DNA of 64,000 bases from Chaetoceros tenuissimus (GCA_021927905.1 BLLK01000045.1:496001-560000); one strand, 5' to 3'; counted from the stretch's first letter, positions 52,965-63,721 are shown. Notes: generated by a model from the sequence alone, not told the origin. Made by a program: numbers and translations.

Positions 52965-54479
52965 TTTCTACTAGTTTTGCTAGTGTAGGTAGTAGTGTGA
53001 TATTGAGATTTTCCAAGTTATCAAGGCAACTGAATCAAAATGGGTAGATGTACAACTATAATTCCTTCAGCGGGGTAACTTCTTAATTGTAACAGAGTAG
53101 AGAGGCAAAAGCTGCATATGACATACCGTATATTAGTGAAAATTCCATGTGCACAGGAAAGGATGAAGAGAAGATAGGGAATTTCCGGAAATTGTTCCTA
53201 GACCCGTTTTTCACGCTCTTTCCGCTGAATCTGACAGAAAAAGCACCAGAAACGATGCAAAAAAGATATGAGCGATCTAAATCTCCTTAAAATGGACAAA
53301 AGCAATCTCTGACATCCGTCAATCTATCCGTGGTGTTCGTTGTGGTAATACTGGACAGCCACAACAAATGTCTGAGAAATTCTGATTTTGGACATTTTGA
53401 TATGCGATTCCCACAAAAATAAATTAGAGCCCGAAAATGCATTGCAACGCCTACTAGTGTTGGAATATCAAAAACTAGGTTTTAATATTAATTCGGCGGG
53501 TGCAGCACATTGTTGTGCACCCGCCGATCAAAAACGAAGTCCAACGGACATCGAGAAAAAAAGTAGTAGAAGTTGCAAAATGGCCTAGAAATTGGTGCAC
53601 GGGGAATTTTCACATACGGTATGATGTGAGTACGAGTGGACCCAGACCCCCTCTTTTTCAACAGTACCTCTACGTACGTACTAACTGAATTGACGGACAA
53701 ATAATCTCTGTAATGATACTTGCTTTGTACATACCTTGTTTTACAGAAAATAGCCTATTTCGCCGATGTGTACGTATATCGAAGCTATAAATGACGTCAT
53801 CCATCCATTAATCATTGTTGTATTTCAAACCCAACGGTGAGAGAAGGTAAAATACGTAACTATGACGGTGCTATTATGTTGTGCTGAATTTATCATGACC
53901 ATATGTATTTAAAGAATTGTGAGGATATGATACATTTACATGGTCAATAATTGATGCTGTGCCTGCTCTTTCTTGTGAAGCAACGAAAGTAACGTTACCA
54001 ATGCTGATGTGACAAGAAACTAAAGCTAGTCAAGACCGGAAAAATTGCTGATAAGTGGCAGTGAATCAATCATTTGTATGAAAGATATAAATTAGATGGG
54101 AGAATACATTTTTCTACATAAACTATTTTTTTTAGACTTGTTCTTTCACCTCGAAATTTCGAAGAAGAAATTCAGCAAAGTTTACTTGAAAAAATAGCCA
54201 GTAGTATATAGAAGTACGTACACCATCCCTTTGTGGGAATGCGATTTCAAATGGGGGCAATAATGAGAAAAAGTCTGAATCTAGCTAAATTTTTAATATT
54301 TTAGTCTCGTAGAGTTGTTTCGCCTCCATTCCACAAAAAAAAGGAAACAAGCTTGCAGCCTTTCGAACCAAATCAAGTCCTGGAACATACATGAGCATTC
54401 CTGCTCATCTGATAATCTTCTCACCTCTGATCTACAAAGATATCAGAAAAACACATCTAAAGATTAGGAATTTATAATT
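52965..54479. other. Gene-free stretch, 1.5 kb
   Basis: No supported gene was found. It contains a strong GC-rich hairpin at 53493-53527, TACGTACGTAC at 53671-53681 and GTACGTAC near 54214. The bases before 54480 look like an ordinary 5' leader. Confidence 0.5.
53493..53527. repeat. Perfect 12-bp inverted repeat (GC-rich hairpin)
   Basis: The arms TCGGCGGGTGCA (53493-53504) and TGCACCCGCCGA (53516-53527) are exact reverse complements around an 11-nt loop, within otherwise AT-rich intergenic DNA. It would form a very stable stem in RNA or DNA from either strand. No T-run follows closely. Its role is unknown. Confidence 0.75.
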
Positions 54480-57400
54480 ATGACACGTGAAAAACGACGA
54501 TTTGGGCTGTTTAGTTCAAGTCATAGCAAGGGCAGCAGCAACAATAGTAATAGGGCAGATAGAGGTTTGAATTCACGACCATCAGATGCTGGCAATGATT
54601 TAGATGAACAGGACTCGCCCATCATGAAAGGATACAAGGAATGTTTGAATGCTACGAAAACTGCAAGTGAAGCTGTGAGAAAGAGTTTTGCATGTGCGAC
54701 TACCGAGAATGGTAGTACTGGTACAGCAGCAAGTAGTAACAGCACGAATAATGGTCTACGGACTCCTACTGCTGGAACTGATGAGAAAAAGATACGAGGT
54801 GGAAACATTGACTCTTCATTTGCTTCTAGTTTTAATTGTGTAGGAAATGGCTTGGCAGGAACTTCTAATAAGACCTCCATCATTGGAAGGACAAGGCTCA
54901 ATTCATTAGGTAAAACTCCCAAAACTACAAACACGAGTTCAGGTATGAATGAAAATGCGAAGCCAAAGTCTTCATCGCCGACGTCGTCTTCAGGGCGTCA
55001 TGAAATTCCTGGTATAATTCTTTTGATGGATCAGAATAATTGGTCAAGAGTCAATCAACGAGCAAAGAAGTACAGACGTGAGTGCAAGAAGACGGTATAC
55101 CTACCAAAGGACAGGAATAGATTGAAACGCGGAAGAAGTGATGCTTCTTCCGATTTATCCAAAAGCTTTGCTAGTCAAACGACTACTGCATCTACAAGGA
55201 CTGTACATCACAAGAATTCAGCAGAAGTCGAATCTGATGAAGTTGTGAAATGTAAAGCATTGCATCATGCATGTCACTGTTTGAGAAGAGTTCATGCTCA
55301 TATTCGTAAATGTATCTCGGAGTCACTCAAGGTGGAAATTCATTCTCCAAGGAAGAATTCTTCAAGAACATTTACTTCATCAGCTCCAAGCTTCGACTCC
55401 TCTGGCGATGATATGTATAGACTGTCGAGTCATTCCTTTGAGTCATTTGCATCGACTACTTCGAATCAACAGTATGATGGAGAGTGGGATGATCCATGGA
55501 TTGAGGCATGCAAGGCAATCCTAACTATTATTGAACAATACCCTGAAGCAGCAGAAATGAGAGAATCAAGACACGGTTGTCTACCAATTCATTTGGCAGC
55601 TTTTGCTATGGGTCCGACTCCAGATGTGAACAGTGTAGAAGAAATGTATGCAACTCTTGGGAAATCTATTCATGGAGAGAAGAAAACATTTTCACTCCAA
55701 GATTTACCACCACCAAGACCCATTTCCCAAAGCAGAAGAGTCACATCGACATGTAGTACGGGAGGGTCTAGTACAGGGACTTCTATAGACAGCTTTAGTG
55801 TTAATCTTGAGAAAGAACTGTATTTAGGTCCGTCTTCAAATGGTAGAAGACTACACGGTTCGTCATCTTATGATTCCAGTTGTCCACTTGAAAGAATGGA
55901 GGCCCAGCTCAGGGCATCTGCAAAGAACAAGCTAGACAACTTAGATGAGGATAGAGTCCTCATGTCTGCGCGTTCTTTATTCAATGCTGAAAAGGCGTCT
56001 ATTCCTCGTCCTCCTACTCTTAACTCGCTGAATGGGGATATGTATCGTTCAAGTTCGATTGGATCACAAACGTCAACTTGCTCCAATTCTGTCATGAGTG
56101 CTGCGAGCACTGTAGCTCCATATGCACCGTCTCCAAAGTACCGAAACTTTGATTTGAGGAAATATATTGCAAATGAGGCACGACGTGAAGAATACTCACT
56201 TCGAGTACTAAATGCTCTTCTTGATGCTTATCCTAGAGGTGTAAAAGAAGATAGTGAGGGTGGCAGACTCCCTCTCCACACTGCTATAGCTGGCAAAGCA
56301 TCATTGAAAGTGATAGAAACCATTGCTCGGGCTTATCCTGACGCATGCAGATGTCGAAACTTTGAGAACTCTCTTCCTATCCACCTTGCTGCCGTTTATG
56401 GTGTTAGTGATCCAGATATTATTCCAATGCTGTTACGCCATTACCCTTATGCGACTGTTGGGAGAAATAGATTTGAGCGGACTCCTTATGAGGAAGCATT
56501 TCTTCAGGCTGGAGAGAATGGTAGAGAGCATCAAGAAGAAATTCTAAGGGCTCTGGCAAAACCTCCAGAACACTGGAACACAGAAACTCGTCATCTACAC
56601 ACCGAGAATCAGTGGGGACAAGATTTTGGCGCATCTATTGATCATCTATTAGATGGAGAGTACCAATCTACAGGTAGAGCAAAAGCTCCACAAGATCAGC
56701 GACGTGTAGATACTAACGATCTTTTCGATTTAATCCGTGCAAGGCAATGGGACTACATTGTGGACAACATTGACATCTTCCAACATCAGGCTGAAAAAAG
56801 AAGAAGCGTCGAAGTGAGAGGTGGATACAATGCTCGCGTCTCTGCATTATACTTTGCATGTGAGCATAACCCAACGTATGACGTTGTTGAAACTCTTGTG
56901 AATGCTTGTCCTGACTCCATTGGTTGGAAGAAGCATCCTGGAGGGGAATACCCACTTCATGCAGCATGTAGTTGGTCTTCATCCAGTAGTGTCGTTGGAT
57001 TTCTACTTGCTGCAAGTCCAGATGTTGCCAGAATTCAAGATTATGCGGGAAATCTGCCTTTGCATTCTGCTTGCTACTCAGGAGCACCGAAAAAGATTGT
57101 TGAGAGTCTGATGATGACCAATCCTCGAGCTGTTGATGTAACCAATGCTATTAACTTTTCACCTATTGACATTGTTCGAAAGTTATCTCATCGCAACCGC
57201 AATGAAATTCTTCATTACATTGAGGAAGTTAGTCTGGAAGTTTTGCGAAAGAAACGTGAGCGTGAATTTGAAAGAGAACGCAGAGAGAAAGAGCGTAGAG
57301 AACAAGATCGTTTACGAGAGCTTGAAAATGAGAACAACAAGATGGAAGATAACGACAACGGCAACTCTTCAAAAACCAAAAAGAAGTCGTGGTTTTCGAA

Positions 57401-57545
57401 AAAGGACAAGAATAGTGATATCAGCAATCAGGAAAATGAATCTACTGAGAGAAAGACAAATATTACGAATTCACCTCCACCCAAGGAGAGTATTGAGGTT
57501 GAACCAGCCCATGATTCTGACAATGGTAACCTTGTCTGGGTCTGA
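54480..57545 (+). CDS. Large ankyrin-repeat protein with Ser-rich N-terminus and charged coiled-coil tail
   Basis: A 1,021-residue intronless protein. Residues 1-330 are Ser/Asn/Thr-rich and probably disordered. Ankyrin-type units of the diatom LP(L/I)H style lie near 367 (GCLPIHLAAF), 593 (GRLPLHTAIAG), 630 (SLPIHLAAVYG), 823 (EYPLHAACSW) and 858 (NLPLHSACYSG), each followed by a helix such as ETLVNACPDS or GFLLAASPDVAR. Inserts separate the units. A Glu/Arg/Lys-rich helix (about 915-965) likely forms a coiled coil. No enzymatic domain is seen. It is a binding or scaffold protein of unknown partner, in the same broad style as the smaller protein at 20290. Confidence 0.85.
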   Translation: MTREKRRFGLFSSSHSKGSSNNSNRADRGLNSRPSDAGNDLDEQDSPIMKGYKECLNATKTASEAVRKSFACATTENGSTGTAASSNSTNNGLRTPTAGTDEKKIRGGNIDSSFASSFNCVGNGLAGTSNKTSIIGRTRLNSLGKTPKTTNTSSGMNENAKPKSSSPTSSSGRHEIPGIILLMDQNNWSRVNQRAKKYRRECKKTVYLPKDRNRLKRGRSDASSDLSKSFASQTTTASTRTVHHKNSAEVESDEVVKCKALHHACHCLRRVHAHIRKCISESLKVEIHSPRKNSSRTFTSSAPSFDSSGDDMYRLSSHSFESFASTTSNQQYDGEWDDPWIEACKAILTIIEQYPEAAEMRESRHGCLPIHLAAFAMGPTPDVNSVEEMYATLGKSIHGEKKTFSLQDLPPPRPISQSRRVTSTCSTGGSSTGTSIDSFSVNLEKELYLGPSSNGRRLHGSSSYDSSCPLERMEAQLRASAKNKLDNLDEDRVLMSARSLFNAEKASIPRPPTLNSLNGDMYRSSSIGSQTSTCSNSVMSAASTVAPYAPSPKYRNFDLRKYIANEARREEYSLRVLNALLDAYPRGVKEDSEGGRLPLHTAIAGKASLKVIETIARAYPDACRCRNFENSLPIHLAAVYGVSDPDIIPMLLRHYPYATVGRNRFERTPYEEAFLQAGENGREHQEEILRALAKPPEHWNTETRHLHTENQWGQDFGASIDHLLDGEYQSTGRAKAPQDQRRVDTNDLFDLIRARQWDYIVDNIDIFQHQAEKRRSVEVRGGYNARVSALYFACEHNPTYDVVETLVNACPDSIGWKKHPGGEYPLHAACSWSSSSSVVGFLLAASPDVARIQDYAGNLPLHSACYSGAPKKIVESLMMTNPRAVDVTNAINFSPIDIVRKLSHRNRNEILHYIEEVSLEVLRKKREREFERERREKERREQDRLRELENENNKMEDNDNGNSSKTKKKSWFSKKDKNSDISNQENESTERKTNITNSPPPKESIEVEPAHDSDNGNLVWV

Positions 57546-58118
57546 GCTGATATTTTCCTTGGTGATGGTAGAGATGGAATGCATTTCATTCATGTAATCT
57601 TTATATAATTTTCTAAACAAATATTTACATAGTTTGCATGTTTCCGCTTCCACTGTGTGCTGTGGTCTTTTTTATTTTCGCGAGTGCATAGATAGTCAAA
57701 TTCATTATTAAATTCAACCAATGACGGGATGATACAAATATTAGGTTTTGAGCCTTGTATGTAGCAGCAACGTTTCGTCTCGTCGGTCGGTGCTCTTCGC
57801 TCGGCTTCGCTCTGAACCAACATGAATGCTGAATGCTTTTTACACACATGCAATGACCGTAAACTTACTCCTTTTGCAATACACAATCTTTCATTGTCAG
57901 ATTCATACATACAATAGATACATAGCTTTCACATTGAACATTTGACTATTGGCTCAAAAGGACTTGTTTCATCGCGGCTTATTTTACGTGCAAAAATAAT
58001 TTTAACCTCGACTGTCCTACATCATCAACAAAAGGAAAAGATCGCACAAAAAAGGATCCTCTGTTTTACACATCATACACCCAAATTCAACATTTCGAAG
58101 CAGCTTAAAAACAATACA
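57546..58118. other. Intergenic, about 0.57 kb
   Basis: This lies between two plus-strand genes. It holds a C/T/G-rich run with repeated TTCGCTC (about 57789-57813). No gene was recognised. Confidence 0.4.
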
Positions 58119-59740
58119 ATGATTTCATCTTTCTTCGTTCTTTCACCAAGAGGTGACACTATTCTATCTAAAATGTACCGTACTAGACCGGAGGTCGGTG
58201 CACATGAACGATCTCATACCGAAGCATTTTTCCGTAAAATCAAGTTCTGGAACGAAATGCAACAATCGCAATTAGGAGGAGCTGTAGATGGACTATCAAA
58301 TAATGAAGAAAATGGCAAAAGTAAAAGTGAAGCCAATGATAATTCTGCTGAAGCTGGGTCAACGGTATCTGTCAAGGGAAAAAAAGATCCGCCACCTGTT
58401 TTTGTCATGCCTGATGGTATGAGTTACTTGCATGTAAATCGTAATGGGCTTATTTTTGGATGCTCAACTGATAAAAATATCAGTCCATGTACTGTCATTG
58501 AGGTAAGAATCTTTAATCTATGGTTTGTTTGACGCAGAGGAGGTTTGAGGCATGACCAATTGCACAAACCAAAGCCATGGGTCATTGTGAAATTTCGATT
58601 TCTGAAATAAAGCATGTTTACTCACACGCATCTGTTTTGTTATAGCTACTTTCGCGCATTGCAAAGGTTTTCAAAGATTACTGTGGAACACTTTCCGAAG
58701 AAGCTATCCGCAAAAATTTCATCCTTTGCTACGAACTTTTGGATGAAATGATAGACTATGGATACCCTCAACTTACTCGTACGGAAACTTTGAAACCATT
58801 TGTTTACAATGAGCCTATTGTTGTACAGGCAGTACCAAACACTGGTAAAATGATTAATCCGAAAACTGCTTCTGCAAATGCAGTACATAAACCTGTCATT
58901 GGAAGTGTCAACGCAAAGGGCAGAGCAGTGAATCAAAATCAGAAGAATGAGATTTTTGTTGATATCTTGGAACGATTGAATGTTATCTTTAACAACAATG
59001 GATACGTTGTCAATAGCACTATTGATGGTTGTATTCAGATGAAGTCTTATCTTGCTGGTAATCCAGAGCTTAGATTAGCTTTGAATGAAGATTTGGTAAT
59101 TGGAAAGGCTAATGCTCCAACTAATTCATACGGGAGAGTAGTTTTGGATGATGTTAGTTTCCATGACTGTGTGAACTTGACGGAATTTGAGCATGGGAGA
59201 ACACTTAGCTTCTATCCTCCCGATGGTGAATTCGTTGTTTTAAATTATAGAGTTACTGGGGAATATAGAACTCCCTTCCGAATTTTCCCTTCTGTAGATG
59301 AAACCGGTCCAAGAACTTTTGAAGTAACAGTTATGATTAGAGCAGATATGGAACAAACGCACTTTGGAGCAAATGTTATAGTAGAATTACCACTGCCACA
59401 ATGCACTACTAGCGCTACATGCAGTCTAATGTCGTCGAAAAATGTAAATGGACCAGCTGCGGAATACATGAGCTCGGAGAAGAAGGTGTTGTGGACAATG
59501 AAGAAATTCCCAGGACAAACAGAGCAGACATTGAAGGTGAAAGTGACATTGGATAAAGCGTGCACAAGTCAGATAAGAAGAGAAATTGGTCCAGTAAACA
59601 TGAACTTTGAAATTCCAATGTTTAACGTATCAAATCTCAACGTGAGATATCTAAGAATTGCTGAAAATATGCCTGGTTACTCTCCTTATCGTTGGGTGAG
59701 ATACGTAACTCAGAGTTATTCTTATGTTTGCAGAATGTAA
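58119..59740 (+). CDS. AP4M1: AP-4 adaptor complex mu subunit, 2 exons
   Basis: Exons 58119-58502 and 58646-59740, 143-nt intron (the longest in the window), 492 residues. The start MISSFFVLSPRGDTILSKMY and the later FFRKIKFWNEM match the AP-4 mu longin-like domain; an acidic, Lys-rich insert (about 55-85) precedes PPPVFVMPDGMSYLHVNRNG. The splice gives CTVIELLSRIAKVFKDYCG, then IRKNFILCYELLDEMIDYGY, a mu-subunit hallmark. The C-terminal mu homology domain (about 215-492) binds tyrosine-type sorting signals; the final block reads NLNVRYLRIAE. AP-4 works at the trans-Golgi network in clathrin-independent sorting. Confidence 0.9.
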
Positions 59741-59876
59741 AAAAGTAAAGAATACAATGGGTGGCAAATGCAGATACTTTACTTGATAATCTTTAGCAGT
59801 AGAAGTAAGGTTCATAAATAGTTTTTATTAAAAATACAATGAAACTACCATTATTTTCGTTCTACCTTTTGCTTTT

Positions 59877-60896
59877 TCAGTCACTTGTGATTGGCTTTTC
59901 AACTTTTCCCAAGAGATTATAGTATTCCCCTGCTTTCGGTTGATAAGGAGATCCGTCCTGTCCTTCCAAATAGAATCCTATTGAAAGAGCATCTGCTTCA
60001 TCGCTTTTGAAAACTGAAAAGTGCAAGTGAGGTTCGGGGGAAAACCCAACACCACCAGAGAAACCTATTCTATCTCCTTTCTTCACAATGTCTCCCACTG
60101 CGACAGAGCTTGATTTAATATGAACATACTCTGTATATATTGGTGATTCTTCAGCATCAATTTCATGACGTAACAAAATAGAGTTCCATTTGAACATATT
60201 GCTCACACCGATGCCTGTCAAAGTATTTCCATCAGTGACTTGGACAACCACTCCATCTTCTACTGCTAGTAAAGGTGTTCCCTCTTGACAACGAAAATCA
60301 ATAGCATGCAAATTACCTGAAAAATAGTGAGTTAAATGACCTCCTACTCCTTGTGTACATAGAAAAGGCCCACCTTCTAATGGAAATCCCCGTAGTGGAG
60401 TTTTGTATTCCAAACCGGGATCTGGATGCTGCTTCCACTCTTGCACATCACTTTCTATTCGAACAAGCGTTATGTCATCAACATCAATGTGACATAGTGT
60501 ACAGAACGTTAATGCAGGCGAAAGAACTATAAATGTCACGCATGAATTTGAATTCCCGTCGTTATCTGTTGTTGAACCTGCTTCAAATTCTTTTTCTTGT
60601 CCAATACAAACAGCTTCGTAAACTGTGATATAGGCAACCTTTATCTTGTTGCTCACATTGCATAGAGTCAAAGTATTTTCATCAGGATCAATAGCTATAT
60701 CTGGAATAGATTGACCACCAAAGTCATCTTCGTGGACATCTGTATCCCATCCAAGCACGTTCGAGGGTTGATTGTATCGAATAATGTGACATCCCTGTCC
60801 TGCAGTTTGAACAAAATTCATATCATGATTTTTGGTGAGAGATTTATTGTTCAGATTCTTCTTTCCTTTTCGCTTGCTTTTATTCTTCTTTGGCAT
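59877..60896 (-). CDS. M23-type (LytM/lysostaphin-like) peptidase-domain protein
   Basis: A 339-residue intronless protein. The C-terminal half has the M23 fold marks: LTHYFSGNLHAIDFRCQEGT (about 187-207, where the form H-then-AIDF matches the bacterial subgroup with A-[IV]-DF), AVEDGVVVQV, YTEYVHIKSSS (about 255) and PEPHLHFSVF (about 290) with the HxH zinc motif. Bacterial relatives cut peptidoglycan cross-links. Here there is no signal peptide; the N-terminus is Lys/Arg-rich (MPKKNKSKRKGKKN) and could be nuclear, followed by a 130-residue domain with no match I know. The eukaryotic substrate is unknown. Horizontal origin is possible. Confidence 0.76.
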   Translation of the reverse strand: MPKKNKSKRKGKKNLNNKSLTKNHDMNFVQTAGQGCHIIRYNQPSNVLGWDTDVHEDDFGGQSIPDIAIDPDENTLTLCNVSNKIKVAYITVYEAVCIGQEKEFEAGSTTDNDGNSNSCVTFIVLSPALTFCTLCHIDVDDITLVRIESDVQEWKQHPDPGLEYKTPLRGFPLEGGPFLCTQGVGGHLTHYFSGNLHAIDFRCQEGTPLLAVEDGVVVQVTDGNTLTGIGVSNMFKWNSILLRHEIDAEESPIYTEYVHIKSSSVAVGDIVKKGDRIGFSGGVGFSPEPHLHFSVFKSDEADALSIGFYLEGQDGSPYQPKAGEYYNLLGKVEKPITSD

Positions 60897-61908
60897 GCTC
60901 AGTGAATAGAAACGAGTATGTTGTGTAGATTTACTTTGTTTGTAAAATGAGATGGAAGATGGTGATGGAGAGAGAAGTAAGTTGGTAAGTTGGAAAATAT
61001 ATGATCAAATGTCAATTCGCTTTTCCGCAACAGATGACAAGCTACCAATGCAGCAAATGATGTAAGTATCAGCTTCTATCGATGTGTAGAGTAGAATTAT
61101 CTCGAAAGCACTTAGGCCTTACTTGAAATGGATGGATGAACATCTTTTTGTGGCTCATCATCACATCATCACTCAGGCCTCATTGTCTCGCTCATCGTCG
61201 TCTTTCCTTGGCTCTGCTCCCACCCCTCTGGTTACTGGGGGATTGATGAAAATGTATGTATGTTCTAAATTATTCTGAACATGTAGATAGAGATGCGGCG
61301 CTGATGTGAAAAATGCATCAATGACGCTTCCAAAGATAGAATGTGAAAGTTTATAAAGATGAGACTCAATGTCTTTCCATTATTTTGTTTTTCCGAACTC
61401 AGTACCAATGCTGTACCATATTCATATTGAAAAAAGACAATGCTACAGACATGAGACATAATCTTGTAGGCTTGAAATATGAGTGATAATCAAACCTTCA
61501 AGGTCAAAAGAGAAGTAGGTGTAAAATGGTATTCATTCTTGGCGAGAAAAGCAGAAGTGCCAACATAGTAGTCCATGCCTTGATGTAAAATAATGTTCAG
61601 TCATTTTCACACATCAACAAGAGAGCTATAAGATGGGACTCAATGTCTGACAAAGTCAAAGCTCAAAAAGTCTAAAGTCTAAGTAAGCATCAATCTTAAG
61701 AATATCTGGTTGATATGATTCTTTCATGGCTCAATCCATGGAGAAGATCAAGAACAATAAGAGATGGTGCTGAAAGTGCCAAAAAAGTCAATTCGTTTAG
61801 AGAGAGAATAGAATAGAATAAATGTGATTGAAAATTTATTTTACCATGATTATACTAAATTAGCTAACCATTAAAAATGCAAAAAACTCTTCTTTCTTTT
61901 CAATAAAA
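60897..61908. other. Gene-free stretch with repeats, 1 kb
   Basis: No gene was seen. It contains copy B of the dispersed element (61042-61080) and a local near-duplicate, AGATGAGACTCAATGTCT (61358-61375) and AGATGGGACTCAATGTCT (61631-61648). Confidence 0.5.
61042..61080 (+). repeat. Dispersed 38-nt element, copy B
   Basis: This is the partner of 4293-4330, with the same orientation and nearly identical sequence through CTTCTATC; flanks beyond about 40 nt are unrelated. The context is intergenic. Confidence 0.6.
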
Positions 61909-62471
61909 ATGGCTTCTGCCAAGTTTGAGGTTCAAAAGAAATTGAACTTTACATCAAAGGCTTCCTTCACCGATACGGTGGTATTCTTGAAGATTTTATT
62001 CCCAGTGGAGATAAGTCATTTGACCATGCTACCATCAGCGCATGGATTCCAACAAGATGTAACAAAAGTTTGCAAACTTTCAAGAAAAACATCATGAAAG
62101 AGGTCAAAAACAAGAAGGAGTTCACTTACCAAATGTATCTTGAGAAGCTTCAAGCTCTTGTGGTGATTCGCAAGAAATGGGAGAAGTACACTGGCCACTA
62201 TGTTTCAGATCCTTGCGCTCGCTTTGCCGACAACAAGACAAATAAGCTCTTGGTTCAATGGTTCAAAGATGATGTTCACTTGTATGTTGATGTAGATACT
62301 AGAGATGAGTTTATTGCGAATTTTGTTGCAAAGCTAAAAGAGAAGAAAATTCGTGTCTATGAATATGATCATGCAAATGTGTCGTTTCGCTTGGTGGAAG
62401 AAAAACTCACCAATTTTTTCAGAACTAGATTCAAAGACTGGAACAAACGTCTAAAGCAGGGGAAGCTTTAG
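61909..62471 (+). CDS. Unresolved gene: two overlapping coding-like frames, unknown family
   Basis: The safest ATG-started frame is 62094-62471 (125 residues), Lys-rich with LVQWFKDDVHLYVDVDTR and FFRTRFKDWNKRL. The same frame stays open upstream to about 61929 and reads sensibly there (ILEDFIPSGDKSFDHATIS) but has no ATG. A different frame begins at a good ATG at 61909 (MASAKFEVQKKLNF) and runs to 62097. The two look like parts of one protein with a frame change between about 61930 and 62070, by decay, a sequence error or an unseen splice. I recognise no family, so function cannot be assigned. Confidence 0.4.
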
Positions 62472-63485
62472 ATTCTTGTGGGGTAATGTGAAATATATGT
62501 AAATTTATAACTATAATAGGAACATCATATAGACCATCTAGGCCTTTCATCGTATACTGTCGAATTGACCATGTACCATGCATTCATTTATATTGCCTTG
62601 TGTGTTCACGGATGTGAACAAGCACATCCAAGGCACTCAGCCGAGGTGCTCCAGCATTAATATTTGACCTTCATCAGTGATTACTTTCACCATACAGATC
62701 CCAGGCGCTCTAATATTAATATTTGATCTTCATCAGTGCAAATACTTAACGTAGAAACATTTTCTCTCTATAAATCTTCCATTGTCACGATGATACAAGT
62801 CACTGCGCCTTCATTTTTGCTCACATATATATATACAATAATTCATCATTTGAATTTCTTTCTTACAATATTCTTCATAGATTCTTTCACGTGGAAGCAT
62901 TGAAAGAAGCATTTTTTTCATAGATTCTTTCACACACTTTTGATCGTCCACCACCTTGATTTACTAGACCATACCATTTGTATGTCGTTGTGCACAAGTA
63001 GCAGCTGCTTTACATGTATTTGAAAGCCGAAGTATCTAGCTAGAGCAAGATTATCTCTCCTCTTTTCTAGAAAGCCATCATTGTCTCTCTTTGATTTTTT
63101 CTTTGAAGTTTCTGAGCTATCTAGAGAGATAATGTTGAGACATCATGTTATCGATAGCAACTTGGTGCAACCAGCACGCTCTCAATCTAGAGTCTAAAGT
63201 AACCTTTTTTTACTAACCTTTTCAAGTAGTAGCATAAAATAAATCTTTCTGAGCACTAGGTGTATTCTTGTCCCATATAGTTTACTCAAATGTAATGAGC
63301 TGACCACGAAAACAAACTAATTCCCTTGAAGATACTTTTCTTCAGTTCAGCTTTTTGAAGGTTGGCGATTGGTGGAATGTCCATTACAGGTTGGTAATAA
63401 AATGGGACTCAGCAATCTTGGGAAAATGTATCTGAATTTATCAAAGTAGCTGCAAAAGTTCGCTTCCATAAGCTAAAATAGAATC
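62472..63485. other. Gene-free stretch, 1 kb
   Basis: No gene was seen. It contains two imperfect 36-nt direct repeats (62644-62679 and 62703-62738), a repeated CATAGATTCTTTCAC (62876-62890 and 62921-62935) and a short TA run (about 62825-62834). Confidence 0.5.
62644..62738 (+). repeat. Pair of imperfect 36-nt direct repeats
   Basis: Copies at 62644-62679 and 62703-62738, 59 nt apart, share ATTAATATTTGA and CTTCATCAGTG with about four mismatches. Both start AGG(T/C)GCTC. Possibly a degenerate tandem repeat or paired regulatory site. Confidence 0.6.
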
Positions 63486-63558
63486 CACCCACGGCGGGGA
63501 TCGAACCCGCGACCACACGGTTAAAAGCCGGGCGCTCTACCGACTGAGCTACGTGGAC
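63486..63558 (-). tRNA. tRNA-Lys (anticodon UUU)
   Basis: A minus-strand cloverleaf: acceptor GTCCACG/CGTGGGT (the two outermost pairs are G-U wobbles), D arm GCTC-AGTCGGTA-GAGC, anticodon stem CCCGG/CCGTG with one C-U mismatch, loop CTTTTAA giving anticodon TTT, variable loop TGGTC, and T arm GCGGG-TTCGATC-CCCGC. The discriminator G is usual for tRNA-Lys. No intron. A TTTT run just downstream (63475-63478 on this strand) can end RNA polymerase III transcription. Confidence 0.88.
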
Positions 63559-63721
63559 TTGTCTTACTGAAGGCTGATAATAATTTGTACATGAAAATTA
63601 TTATGTTCATTACTGAGTCAGAAAAATTCATCGCTTTGGTCATGGTACTACTACCATACATCACACTTTACACTTGTTTTCATTTCAAATCATCCATTGA
63701 TTTACTACAATTTACATAGAT

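Noticed and set aside
53388-53588. 66-codon open frame over the GC-rich hairpin
   Set aside because: Its only distinctive content comes from the inverted repeat; no family, targeting signal or conserved-looking stretch.
57780-57815. TTCGCTC-rich run as a functional hairpin
   Set aside because: It is a short imperfect direct repeat in a 3' flanking region with only weak self-pairing.
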